A DNA stretch of 64,000 bases, from assembly GCF_947498345.1 (NCBI RefSeq), contig NZ_CANMJY010000001.1, forward strand, positions 1-64,000. The letters run 5' to 3'. This document shows, in pieces, positions 41,657 through 51,282 of the stretch; position 1 is the first letter of the stretch, and each line of letters starts with the position of its first letter. A program made the position numbers and the translations under genes. The DNA is from an uncultured Winogradskyella sp. GTDB lineage: Bacteria > Bacteroidota > Bacteroidia > Flavobacteriales > Flavobacteriaceae. The notes below the pieces were generated by a model. It was not told where the DNA came from. It did no database searches and saw only the letters and a list, made by a program, of their open reading frames with translations.

Positions 41657-43243
41657 ATGAATTCATTAAAATATGCATCGACAATTATTGTCGTATTATC
41701 AATAGCATTTAAAGCTAACATACAAGGAATAAAGTACACAAAAAAAAGCAATATTCTTTTTCTAGCACTTCTATTCTGCTATGAGGGTTTTTCTCAATCA
41801 ACAATTGAAAAACTTGAGGTTGACCTGCAAAATACCCTCAATGCTATAGTTGAAAAATATCAAGTACCAGGGATAACATTAGCTGTAAATTTTGATGATA
41901 AAAATATTATAAATCTAGCTTCCGGATTTTCTGATAAAGAAGAAAAACTAAAGATGAGTGCAGAGACCAGAATGCCTTCAGGGAGTGTAGGTAAAATGTT
42001 TGTTAGTGCAATAGCGCTTCAACTTATTGAGCAGCAAAAGTTAGACCTTAATGATAAAATTGAAGATTATTTAGGAGATAGGACCTGGTTTAAAGAATTG
42101 CCTAATGCTAAAGATATTAAAATTAAAAACCTTTTGAACCATACCTCGGGCTTACCTAGGTATATATTTCAGCAAGAGTTTTTAAGCGACATAAAGATAC
42201 ATCCTTTAAAGGATAGATCTCCAGAAGATTGCATTGCTTTTATAATGGGTAAGCCCGCAGTTCATCCTGTTGATAATGGCTGGTCTTATTCAGACACTAA
42301 TTATATAATTCTAGGTCTAATAATTGAAAAAATATCTGGAGTAACCTATAATCAGTTATTGAAAGATAATTTGATTTCAAAGTTGGGATTAGAACTCACC
42401 GAGGTTCAAAATAAACGTACTTTTAGCAAATTGGCTCAAGGTTATATAGGATCTCAGAACTATTTTGGGTTACCCAAAAAAATGGTTAAAGAAGGAAAAC
42501 TTGAAATAAATCCAAAATTTGAATGGACAGGAGGAGGCATAGTGACTAACGTTAAAGATTTAGCAAAGTTTATAAAAGTGTTACACGAAAGCAATATTTT
42601 AAATAATGAATCTAAACAATTACTCACCACACCTGTTAATATGGCTACAGGTCAACCACTAGATCAAGGCTATGGCTTAGGTAATTTTGTGTGGAGTAAA
42701 AGAAATGACAGACGTTATGGACACTCTGGATTTTTCCCAGGGTATTTGTCTCATGTAGAGTATTCTTCAAAAAACCAATATGCTATAGCAATTCAAATTA
42801 ATACTGATCAAGGCTATGCTTTATTACAACAATTTGTGCATTTAGTGGATGAAGATATTTCAAAATACTTAGATGAATTAGATGAAGCTAAAATTAGAAA
42901 AAACTTTGAAACCCAAGAGCAATGCTGGAATAATGCTAACATTGAATGTTATATGAATGCCTATGCTACAACAGAGCTTATCCAAACTGCCTCAAGAGGT
43001 GGCCTTACTTTTGGGTACGATGATATTATAAGTAATTACAAAAAATATTTTCCAAAGGAACGTATGGGTAAACTGCATTTCGATAATTTTAATTACAGAC
43101 GCTTATCCAGTAATTTATATTTTGTTAGTGGTCGTTTTAACTTAAAATTTCCTGATAGAGAAGAAATGGCTAGAGGGTGGTTTTCGGTAGTTATGAAACG
43201 TATTAATGGGGAATGGAAAATGATAACGGATCATTCGAGTTAA
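41657..43243 (+). CDS. Serine hydrolase (class C beta-lactamase-like) with C-terminal DUF4440/SnoaL-like domain
   Basis: SxxK in MPSGSVGKMF, YSDTNYIILGLIIEKISG, GHSGFFPGY; C-terminal FVSGRFNLKF...WFSVVMKRINGEWKMITDHSS. Confidence 0.85.
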   Translation: MNSLKYASTIIVVLSIAFKANIQGIKYTKKSNILFLALLFCYEGFSQSTIEKLEVDLQNTLNAIVEKYQVPGITLAVNFDDKNIINLASGFSDKEEKLKMSAETRMPSGSVGKMFVSAIALQLIEQQKLDLNDKIEDYLGDRTWFKELPNAKDIKIKNLLNHTSGLPRYIFQQEFLSDIKIHPLKDRSPEDCIAFIMGKPAVHPVDNGWSYSDTNYIILGLIIEKISGVTYNQLLKDNLISKLGLELTEVQNKRTFSKLAQGYIGSQNYFGLPKKMVKEGKLEINPKFEWTGGGIVTNVKDLAKFIKVLHESNILNNESKQLLTTPVNMATGQPLDQGYGLGNFVWSKRNDRRYGHSGFFPGYLSHVEYSSKNQYAIAIQINTDQGYALLQQFVHLVDEDISKYLDELDEAKIRKNFETQEQCWNNANIECYMNAYATTELIQTASRGGLTFGYDDIISNYKKYFPKERMGKLHFDNFNYRRLSSNLYFVSGRFNLKFPDREEMARGWFSVVMKRINGEWKMITDHSS

Positions 43244-43249
43244 TAACAT

Positions 43250-44701
43250 ATGTATAGAACTTTTATTTTTATCTGTTTTTTTTCAATAGTATGCTTGTCT
43301 TGCCAATCAGAACTAACTATTGATGCTGATGTTGTAATTTCTAATGTTAATATTATAGATGTTGTTACTGGAGATATAGAATATTCAAAAGATGTTTTTA
43401 TTAAAGAGAATCGGATTATAAAAATTGAACCCAATTCAGAAAATAAAACACACAAAGAGACTAAGATTGTAGAGGGTTCTGGAAAATATTTGATTCCTGG
43501 GCTTTGGGATATGCATACACATCCAGATGATCCAGAAGTTTGGCGTATGAATCCTAAAACTGAAGAAAAAGATCTTTTATTACCATTGTTTGTTGTCAAT
43601 GGGGTTACAGGAATACGTGATATGGCAGGAGATCTAAACTTAGTAAAACGTTGGAGGAGATTATCTGACAATGATTCCCTTCTTGCTCCTAAAATAGTCG
43701 CAGGCGGCCCTCTTTTAGATGGCCCAAATCCAATGTGGGATGGTTCAGTTGGTATTGCTTCGAAAGAGCAGGTAAAACATGTTGTAGATTCATTAATTGT
43801 TGAAGGAGTAGACTTTTTAAAGGTATATTCATTATTGCCTAGGGAAATTTACTTAGAGCTAAGTATATATGCTAATGCAATAGATTTTCCTTTTGTAGGT
43901 CATGTTCCATTTACCGTTCGCCCTTCTGAAGCAGCGGTAACAGGTATGAAAAGTCAAGAACATTTGCTGGAGATTATTAAGGAATGCTCTTTAGATTTTG
44001 ATGAAAAAACTTTAGCACAAATAAAATTGGAAAAATTAGGTGTAAACAGGTATATAATTGCAAATAATTTTAGAATCAATCATTATAACGAAACAAAAGC
44101 TGATTCTTTATACCAAACTTTCGTAAAGTATAATATATGGCACACACCCACATTGAGCATGTGGTATAAAAATGCTTGGTTTGAAGAAGAGCTGATAAAG
44201 GATAATGAACTATTAAGTTATTTACCAAAATACCTTCAAGAATACTGGACTCCTAAGCATAATGATCATTTAAAAAATAGAGACCATAAGGATTTTATAG
44301 ATGTTAAAAAGAGACTATATGCAAAGTATTTGCATATAGTGAGTAAAATGAACTCTAAAGGAGTTAAGTTACTTGCAGGAACTGATATGGGAGCAAATCC
44401 ATTATGCTTTCCTGGAATTGGTCTTTATAATGAGTTAGAAGCATTTATAGATGCAGACTTATCTCCTTTACAAGCTCTACAAACCGCAACAATTAATCCT
44501 GCAATTTTTTTAAAAATAGAAAGTGACTATGGGACTGTAACAGAAGGTAAAATCGCAGATTTATTATTGTTGGATAAAAACCCATTGGATGAAATGAGTA
44601 ACCTAAGAACTATAAATGCAGTAATCCAAAATGGTAATGTTTATAACTCAAATGACATTTTGAGAATAAAAAAGGAAATAAAAGATAAAATCAATAATTA
44701 A
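43250..44701 (+). CDS. Amidohydrolase family lipoprotein
   Basis: Lipobox CLSC; LIPGLWDMHTHPDDP, VGHVPF, LLAGTDMG, GTVTEGKIADLLLLDKNPL. Confidence 0.9.
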   Translation: MYRTFIFICFFSIVCLSCQSELTIDADVVISNVNIIDVVTGDIEYSKDVFIKENRIIKIEPNSENKTHKETKIVEGSGKYLIPGLWDMHTHPDDPEVWRMNPKTEEKDLLLPLFVVNGVTGIRDMAGDLNLVKRWRRLSDNDSLLAPKIVAGGPLLDGPNPMWDGSVGIASKEQVKHVVDSLIVEGVDFLKVYSLLPREIYLELSIYANAIDFPFVGHVPFTVRPSEAAVTGMKSQEHLLEIIKECSLDFDEKTLAQIKLEKLGVNRYIIANNFRINHYNETKADSLYQTFVKYNIWHTPTLSMWYKNAWFEEELIKDNELLSYLPKYLQEYWTPKHNDHLKNRDHKDFIDVKKRLYAKYLHIVSKMNSKGVKLLAGTDMGANPLCFPGIGLYNELEAFIDADLSPLQALQTATINPAIFLKIESDYGTVTEGKIADLLLLDKNPLDEMSNLRTINAVIQNGNVYNSNDILRIKKEIKDKINN

Positions 44702-44789
44702 AACAGAAAGAGTTGCTACATCTTTGGCCATGTTTTTAGGTGTCTAGAAGAAATAATATGTTTTTATTACAAGGATAAAGTCTATTTTT

Positions 44790-45605
44790 ATGAGAGATAT
44801 TTCAATTAATTATTGGAATGTAGATACTTGGCCTGGAACTTCATTTTCTAAAACTACTTACAGTAGTTTTGAATTTGGAAAACACTTTCACGATTACTAC
44901 ACGTTAATTCTCATTGAGCAGGGTATTAATGAAGGATTTACTGAGAAAAAGAGATACAAAATTAATCGAGCTAACACACTTTTTATCAATCCTGGTGAAT
45001 TACATGCCGGAAATTCTTTTGAAAGAAATTTACTTAGCTTCAATACTTTTAGGTTTGATAAAGAATATCTCAAAGCATTAGAGAATACCTTTCAACACAA
45101 TACCAGAAATATTCATTTTATTAATGAACCAATTAATGATCAGCGTCTTCAAACTAAATTAAAGCAGTTCTTTTATCAAAGTAAACAGCTAGACTATAGA
45201 TTCAGTTTAGAATGCTTGAATATTGAAATTTTCGAATTACTATTTAACAATTATACTGATGATAAAAAGCTTAAGCTGACAGCTTTAAAAAAACATAATT
45301 GCCTCAAAAAAGCTATAGAGTTTTTGAATGATAATTTTAATGAAAATTTCACCTTAGATAAATTAGCAAAGCATTCAAATGTCAGTCCTTATCACTTAAT
45401 ACGAGAATTTAAAAAGATATACAACCAAACACCTTTTGAGTATTTAAGAAATATCAGAATCGAAAAATCCAAGAGCCTTTTAAAAACAGAGGTTTCAATT
45501 ACAAATATTGCTTTAGAGTTGGGTTTTTTTGATACGAGTCATTTTACTAGAAATTTTATTTATAATGAAGGTGTATCTCCTTTAAGATATAGGCAGTATA
45601 ATTAA
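44790..45605 (+). CDS. AraC family transcriptional regulator
   Basis: N-terminal AraC-binding domain HFHDYYTLILIEQG; HTH FTLDKLAKHSNVSPYHLIREFKKIYNQTPFEYLRNIRIEKSKSLL. Confidence 0.92.
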   Translation: MRDISINYWNVDTWPGTSFSKTTYSSFEFGKHFHDYYTLILIEQGINEGFTEKKRYKINRANTLFINPGELHAGNSFERNLLSFNTFRFDKEYLKALENTFQHNTRNIHFINEPINDQRLQTKLKQFFYQSKQLDYRFSLECLNIEIFELLFNNYTDDKKLKLTALKKHNCLKKAIEFLNDNFNENFTLDKLAKHSNVSPYHLIREFKKIYNQTPFEYLRNIRIEKSKSLLKTEVSITNIALELGFFDTSHFTRNFIYNEGVSPLRYRQYN

Positions 45606-45705
45606 TTTTTACGGTCTTGTAAACTTTAGCTTTTGTTTAACGTTAATAGCAATCATATACAAGCAGTGTAAGTCGCTTTGCGCTAATTTGCTCAAAAAAG
45701 TAATC

Positions 45706-46845
45706 ATGAGAGTCAAATTAATTTGTATTGTATCAATGTTTTTGTTTAATGCTCATTCACAATCGAGTTTATTTACAAACTCAAAATATAATGTTGAATA
45801 TTATTGTCCGCCATGTGGCTGCCCAGATGATGATAAAACCTTTCAATCTCCTGGAGTTTGTGCATCATGTAATATGGCTTATAATACTAGAGTAAAAGGT
45901 CTTGAAAACAAACCCACAAATACCTCCCCAAGACGAGCAGCCGCTATTTTATTATTTGATTATGCAGATATAATGGATGTAACTGGGCCTATGTCGGTAT
46001 TTGAACACGCTGGCTTTAATGTTGTTACTGTAGCCAAGGATGAGAACCCCAAGCGTATAGGTAGGTATACTGATTTAACACCAGATTATACGTTTTTAAA
46101 CTTACCAAAAGTAGATGTTATTGTGGTTCCTGGTGGTGGGCCAGCAGAGCGTAACCAAGATATGGACATTGTTAATTGGTTAAAAGAAAAAGATAAATCT
46201 ACTGATACAATGTTTTCTGTCTGTAGTGGTGCTTTTTATTTGGCTTTAGCAGGAATTTTAGATGGAAATGAAGCAACGACTTTTGCATCGTTAATACCTG
46301 CTTTGAGAGAACAATTTCCCCAAATAAAGGTGCTCAACAATGTTAAATATAGTAATAATGGGCATGTCATCACATCTTCTGGATTGTCTTCGGGTATAGA
46401 TGCTTCATTTGAAGTTGTGGCAAAGTATTATGGAGTTGGTGGAGCTCAAGATATTGCAAATCATATGGAATACCCATGGAAGCGTAGAAACGATTATGTA
46501 AGAACACAACTTGCAGACAATTATATCATCGGAATAAACAATCTAATAAGAAGATTTGCAACTAAGTATACGTATTCAGAGGGAGATATGAATGAGTGGG
46601 AATATAGATTTATACTTTGGTCTGAAGTGGATAAGAAAGCATTTATTAATCTGGTTAATGCCGAAATTGAAAAACTGGATGGGTTTTTGAAAAGTAAAAA
46701 AGGAAAGACATTTATTAAGGCAGAAATTAATCATAAGGACTTAAAAAATGGAATTATAGAATTAAATATTCTTAAAAAAGAAAATAAAACAGAGGTAAGC
46801 TTAAGAGCCAAAAGATTACGACCTGTTTCTTCCTCTAAAAGTTAA
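45706..46845 (+). CDS. Secreted DJ-1/PfpI family protein with N-terminal Cys-rich (heavy-metal-binding-like) motif
   Basis: Signal peptide; YYCPPCGCPDDDKTFQSPGVCASCNMAY; AAILLFDYADIMDVTGPMSVFEHAGF and nucleophile elbow SVCSGAFYLALAG. Confidence 0.8.
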   Translation: MRVKLICIVSMFLFNAHSQSSLFTNSKYNVEYYCPPCGCPDDDKTFQSPGVCASCNMAYNTRVKGLENKPTNTSPRRAAAILLFDYADIMDVTGPMSVFEHAGFNVVTVAKDENPKRIGRYTDLTPDYTFLNLPKVDVIVVPGGGPAERNQDMDIVNWLKEKDKSTDTMFSVCSGAFYLALAGILDGNEATTFASLIPALREQFPQIKVLNNVKYSNNGHVITSSGLSSGIDASFEVVAKYYGVGGAQDIANHMEYPWKRRNDYVRTQLADNYIIGINNLIRRFATKYTYSEGDMNEWEYRFILWSEVDKKAFINLVNAEIEKLDGFLKSKKGKTFIKAEINHKDLKNGIIELNILKKENKTEVSLRAKRLRPVSSSKS

Positions 46846-46860
46846 AACATAGCAATAAGC

Positions 46861-48195
46861 ATGAAACAATTTTCTATAAATTATATCATTACATTATATC
46901 TTTTAATATTTTCTTTGAGTAGTATAGCATCAATATTAGAAGCGCAAATTTCAGATGATATTTCAAAAGTTAAACTCGACGTTAGAAATGATGCAATCAT
47001 TGGAAAAAACATTGCAATAAAATCAAAATTCTTTGGTTTACCAGTTGTAGAACCGTCGATTAGCGCACATCCAAACAACAATAATCATTTACTTGCTGCA
47101 GCAATGATAGTTACCGATATCAATAGGCCTTATGCAAGTTGTAGACTATCAAGCTTTGTCTCTAAGGATGGTGGTAACAACTGGTCGGAAACAGCACATA
47201 ATTATTGGGGTTACGATCCATGGGTTGCAATACTTCCTAGTGGTAACGCTGCTTTAAGCTGGTTAGGAACCCCAAATAGCTTTAGACATAGCTTCCCTTT
47301 AAAAATCTTTACCTCAAATAATGGAGGTGATACTTGGAGTAATAACATACAATCTTTCAATGGTTTTGGTCATGGTCATGATGGTACTAAGCTTGTTGGG
47401 TATAAAACCTCATTTTACCTTACTACTGTAAGATTCAATGGAGATATGAGTGCAGATGTTGTGTTATATGAATCAAAGAACAATAATGTTTTTAAAGAAG
47501 TTGCTTTAATAAAAGGAGAGGGACTACGTCTAAATTTTTGTGAACCTGCTATTCTAAACAATGGTACTGTTGTAATTCCAACGTTACATAATTCGAGTAA
47601 AATTTGGGTGAATTTATATAATCCAAAAACAAGACAACTTTCTGGTAAAAAGAAAGTTTCAAAAAACCCTAAGGTAGGGCGTGGATATCCTAGAATGGTT
47701 GCAGACGTTGGTCTTAACTCAAGATTTATAAATAGGATTTATTTTGTTAGAGCTGTTGCTAGTGGCACTAGCTCTAGAGGAATTTGGATTAATTACTCAA
47801 AGGATAATGGTGAAACCTGGACAGAAGAAAAACGCATAGACCATTTTGAAACCGATTGGCTGAGTAAAGCCAATGTGGCTAGTGTAGCTATAAATAAAGA
47901 TGGAGTCATAGGTGTCTCGTGGGTAGATAGCCAACACGATAAAAACCAAAAAGCATATGATGTGTATTTAGCAATTTCTAAAGATGGAGGAGAGAGCTTT
48001 CAAAAGCCTATTAGGGTAACTAATGTAAGTTCTAATCCAAGAACAAAAAAAAATGGTGATGTAGCAAATAAATTTATTGGCGGAGGACATTACCTAGGTT
48101 TAACTGCAAAAGCTAATGGTAGCTTTCAACTTATTTGGAGTGATAGTCGTGATGAGGTTTTTCAATTACAAACGTGTAATGTAACAATAAAGTGA
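46861..48195 (+). CDS. Sialidase/BNR-repeat family protein
   Basis: Four Asp-box-like motifs: SKDGGNNWSE, SNNGGDTWSN, SKDNGETWTE, SKDGGESFQK. Confidence 0.75.
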   Translation: MKQFSINYIITLYLLIFSLSSIASILEAQISDDISKVKLDVRNDAIIGKNIAIKSKFFGLPVVEPSISAHPNNNNHLLAAAMIVTDINRPYASCRLSSFVSKDGGNNWSETAHNYWGYDPWVAILPSGNAALSWLGTPNSFRHSFPLKIFTSNNGGDTWSNNIQSFNGFGHGHDGTKLVGYKTSFYLTTVRFNGDMSADVVLYESKNNNVFKEVALIKGEGLRLNFCEPAILNNGTVVIPTLHNSSKIWVNLYNPKTRQLSGKKKVSKNPKVGRGYPRMVADVGLNSRFINRIYFVRAVASGTSSRGIWINYSKDNGETWTEEKRIDHFETDWLSKANVASVAINKDGVIGVSWVDSQHDKNQKAYDVYLAISKDGGESFQKPIRVTNVSSNPRTKKNGDVANKFIGGGHYLGLTAKANGSFQLIWSDSRDEVFQLQTCNVTIK

Positions 48196-48200
48196 ATTAT

Positions 48201-49064
48201 ATGATACGCTCGGTGACTTTTATAATAGTCTTTTTTATTTTTCAGGAAATCATTGCGCAAAGATTTCAACCTTACGAGGAAAATGCCAAGAGATTAGTGC
48301 AAGGAATTAGTTTTTCTAACCATGATAGTACCCTATTATTTTCATTACCTCACAAGGAATTTTTGTTATTCCAAGGGCATAAAATCTCTGAAAAAACACC
48401 ACGTCTGGCAATTTATAAAGCACAAAAAGAAGAAAACCATTGGACAACACCTGTTTTATTAAGTTTTTCGGGTCATTATAAAGACTATGAGCCAACAATT
48501 TCCCCAAACGGTAAAATTCTTTTTTTTAATTCCAACAGACCTATAAATGGTAAAGATGTAACAAAGACCAATATTTGGTTTTCTGAAAAGGAAAACGATC
48601 AATGGAATACCCCAAAATTTATGTTTTATCTAAATGAGAAAGATGAGGAGCAATCCTATCCAACGATTTCAAAATATGGTAAGCTTATCTATACTAAAGA
48701 GGTTATCGAGGGAGGTAAGAGTCATTATTATTTATTTGAAACTCATTTTGCAGGAGTGGATACTAAAATGGGGAATAAGATTAGTTTTCCCAATTTTCAT
48801 TTAAATACTTCCGATCCTTGTATATCTAGTGATGGCGATTATTTGATCTTTACTGGTTTTGATACAGGTCAATGGGAGAAAACATGTGATTTGTACATTT
48901 CTTATGCTCTAGATGAAGGATGGTCTACGCCTAATTTATTAAAAGATTTGAATAGTGATGGTCCAGATTTTTCACCAACGATTTCATCTGACGCAAAGCA
49001 TATTTATTATCGGAAAAATTACAATATGATTAAGGCAACTCTTATGATTAAAGACGAAAATTAA
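48201..49064 (+). CDS. PD40 (TolB-like) beta-propeller protein
   Basis: YEPTISPNGKILFFNSNRP, DPCISSDGDYLIFTG, DFSPTISSDAKHIYYRK. Confidence 0.75.
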   Translation: MIRSVTFIIVFFIFQEIIAQRFQPYEENAKRLVQGISFSNHDSTLLFSLPHKEFLLFQGHKISEKTPRLAIYKAQKEENHWTTPVLLSFSGHYKDYEPTISPNGKILFFNSNRPINGKDVTKTNIWFSEKENDQWNTPKFMFYLNEKDEEQSYPTISKYGKLIYTKEVIEGGKSHYYLFETHFAGVDTKMGNKISFPNFHLNTSDPCISSDGDYLIFTGFDTGQWEKTCDLYISYALDEGWSTPNLLKDLNSDGPDFSPTISSDAKHIYYRKNYNMIKATLMIKDEN

Positions 49065-49110
49065 ATAAATAAAATATAGCATTTATGTCTAATTTTTACA
49101 ATTAGATAGA

Positions 49111-49130
49111 ATTTGTATAGGCTAATTTTG
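49111..49130 (+). promoter_or_regulatory. Candidate regulated promoter of the M28 peptidase gene
   Basis: ATTTGTATAGG-C-TAATTTTG: inverted copy of CCTATACAAAT next to a TAnnTTTG -7 box; same arrangement as 56956-56974. Confidence 0.5.
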
Positions 49131-49153
49131 GTTGTTCATTAACTCAGAAAAAA

Positions 49154-50800
49154 ATGAATTTGAAATTATTAAAATTTTTAGCCCTAATGTTATTCTTGCA
49201 TATCTTTTGTAGTTGTAATGGGCAATCTTTACCATCTATATCTGAAGACAATATTAAATCTCATATAAAAACTCTGGCTTCAGATGAATTTCTTGGGCGG
49301 AAACCAGGGACTCTTGGTGAACAGAAAACCATACAATATCTTGCAGAAAAGCTAGAAGCGATAGGTATAGAGCCAGCTAATGGAGATAGTTACTTTCAAG
49401 AGTTTACAATTTCTCGACTCAAGTACAATAAACCTAGCGCGATGGTTATTTCTAAAGCTAATGGCAAGACCTCAAGATATGAAAGCAGTAAAGATTTTTA
49501 TTCTAAAACCAGCTTTAAAGCTAATGATCAGATATCCTTAAATGAAGCCGAAATAGTATTTGTTGGATTTGGTATTATTGCACCAGAATATAATTGGGAC
49601 GATTATAAGCATGTAGATGTAAAAGATAAGGTCGTATTGGTACTTTTTAGCGATCCAGGCTTTTATACTAAGGATGAAAACATGTTTAATGGTATGAGTG
49701 TTTCGCAGTATGGGGATTATAATCTTAAGAAGAAACTAGCCATGGAAAGAGGTGCTAAGGCAGTTTTTATGATACATCACGAGTTTATCAATTGGGATCA
49801 GATAGGGCAATCCTCTAATAGTGGATATTCTAGTGCTTATGTAAAAAATCAATCTGAAACGGTTTCAGATGGTCTCCTATGTTCAGGTATTATTTCTATT
49901 CCAGTGATGAAAGATTTACTTTCTTCCTCTGGTTTTGAGGATAATTATGTAGAGCAAGCTTTAGGTAAAGACTTTAAAGGATTGCATATTACATCTAAAA
50001 TGTCACTAACCAACTCTTCAACACCAGAAGACGTGGTTAGAACCAAAAATGTCCTTGGTATTCTTAAAGGAAGTACTCGGCCAGATGAACATATTATATA
50101 TACTTCACATTGGGATCATGTTGGCACCAGACCATCCACGTTTGGAAAAGATTCTATTTTTAATGGTGCTATAGATAATGCATCTGGTACTGCAATGCAT
50201 TTAGAAGTCGCCAGAACATACAAAGCATTGCGAAGGAAACCCGAAAGGTCTATTGTGTTTTTCTTTACATCGGCTGAAGAAATGGGTTTGTTAGGAGCAG
50301 AATATTATGCAAACAATCCTATATATCCTTTAAAAAAAGCGGTATGTGTCATTAATGCAGATGGTCATTTTGCGACAAACAAAATGAAAACTGCTACCAG
50401 TGTGCTCAAAGGATATTCTGAAATGGATAAATATGTAGATAATGCAGTTGCCAAAATGGATAGGAATGCAGTAGAAGATACCTCACCTGCCTATATGAAG
50501 ATTTTTCAGCGTTCAGATCACTACCCTTTTGTAAAAAAAGGAGTTCCAGCAGTATGGGCTATTGGTAATCAGAATCCTGTAGAGGGAGGTGAGGCTGAGG
50601 CTCAAAAAATTGCAAACTACATGCAACATTACCATCAGGTAACTGATGAATATTATGAAGGATTCAATGCTCAAAATATAGCAGCAGATGCTTTAATGAA
50701 TTTTTTAATAGGTTTAGAATTGGCTAATTCTTCGGCGTGGCCCAACTGGAATAAAACATCAAAGTATAAAGAAATAAGAGATAAAAGCATACAAGATTAA
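49154..50800 (+). CDS. M28 family peptidase (PA-domain-containing aminopeptidase-like)
   Basis: SHWDHVG...FNGAIDNASGTAMHLEVAR, FFFTSAEEMGLLGAEYY. Confidence 0.9.
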   Translation: MNLKLLKFLALMLFLHIFCSCNGQSLPSISEDNIKSHIKTLASDEFLGRKPGTLGEQKTIQYLAEKLEAIGIEPANGDSYFQEFTISRLKYNKPSAMVISKANGKTSRYESSKDFYSKTSFKANDQISLNEAEIVFVGFGIIAPEYNWDDYKHVDVKDKVVLVLFSDPGFYTKDENMFNGMSVSQYGDYNLKKKLAMERGAKAVFMIHHEFINWDQIGQSSNSGYSSAYVKNQSETVSDGLLCSGIISIPVMKDLLSSSGFEDNYVEQALGKDFKGLHITSKMSLTNSSTPEDVVRTKNVLGILKGSTRPDEHIIYTSHWDHVGTRPSTFGKDSIFNGAIDNASGTAMHLEVARTYKALRRKPERSIVFFFTSAEEMGLLGAEYYANNPIYPLKKAVCVINADGHFATNKMKTATSVLKGYSEMDKYVDNAVAKMDRNAVEDTSPAYMKIFQRSDHYPFVKKGVPAVWAIGNQNPVEGGEAEAQKIANYMQHYHQVTDEYYEGFNAQNIAADALMNFLIGLELANSSAWPNWNKTSKYKEIRDKSIQD

Positions 50801-50861
50801 TATTTTGCAAAAGAAATCCTAATTAAGGAAGTGCATTGTTATAGCATTTATTAGTAGATAA

Positions 50862-51275
50862 TTAACGGTTTTCTTTGCGGTACATAAATTTAAGTCCAGA
50901 CTAGTCCTTGTCTATAGCACAGACTTTAATATCAACTAATCTGGTTTTTAGCAAATGCTCTCGTACGGGTTCGCGCTTTAATTCAGTTGGTATTTTTGAA
51001 GCACCTTTAGGCCAACTAATCCACAGTATACCGTTCTTCTTCATAGCGGGTTTAACAATTGATACTATGCGTTCTAGCTCAGCTTGATTTTGAACAAAGA
51101 TGTGGATGAAATCAAAGCTTTCTGAATCTAGTTCTTTCTTGCGAATGGTGTCGTTAGGAAACTCTTCAAATAAACTCATATAGTGTACGGGTTCATTGAC
51201 CAACATAATAACATAGCCCTCTTTTATACCTAGTTTTTTTGCTAAAGGAGTTTTTGAATACCCTGCGTTTTTCAT
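50862..51275 (-). pseudogene. DUF3052-like protein interrupted by in-frame amber codon near C-terminus (ORF part 50901-51275)
   Basis: VCAIDKD-TAG-SGLKFMYRKENR-TAA in one frame on the minus strand; family usually has Trp (TGG) before SGLK. Confidence 0.65.
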
Positions 51276-51282
51276 TGTTGAG

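Noticed and set aside
43240-43671. 143-aa minus-strand ORF over the amidohydrolase start
   Set aside because: Overlaps the HxH-containing amidohydrolase frame, which has strong motif support
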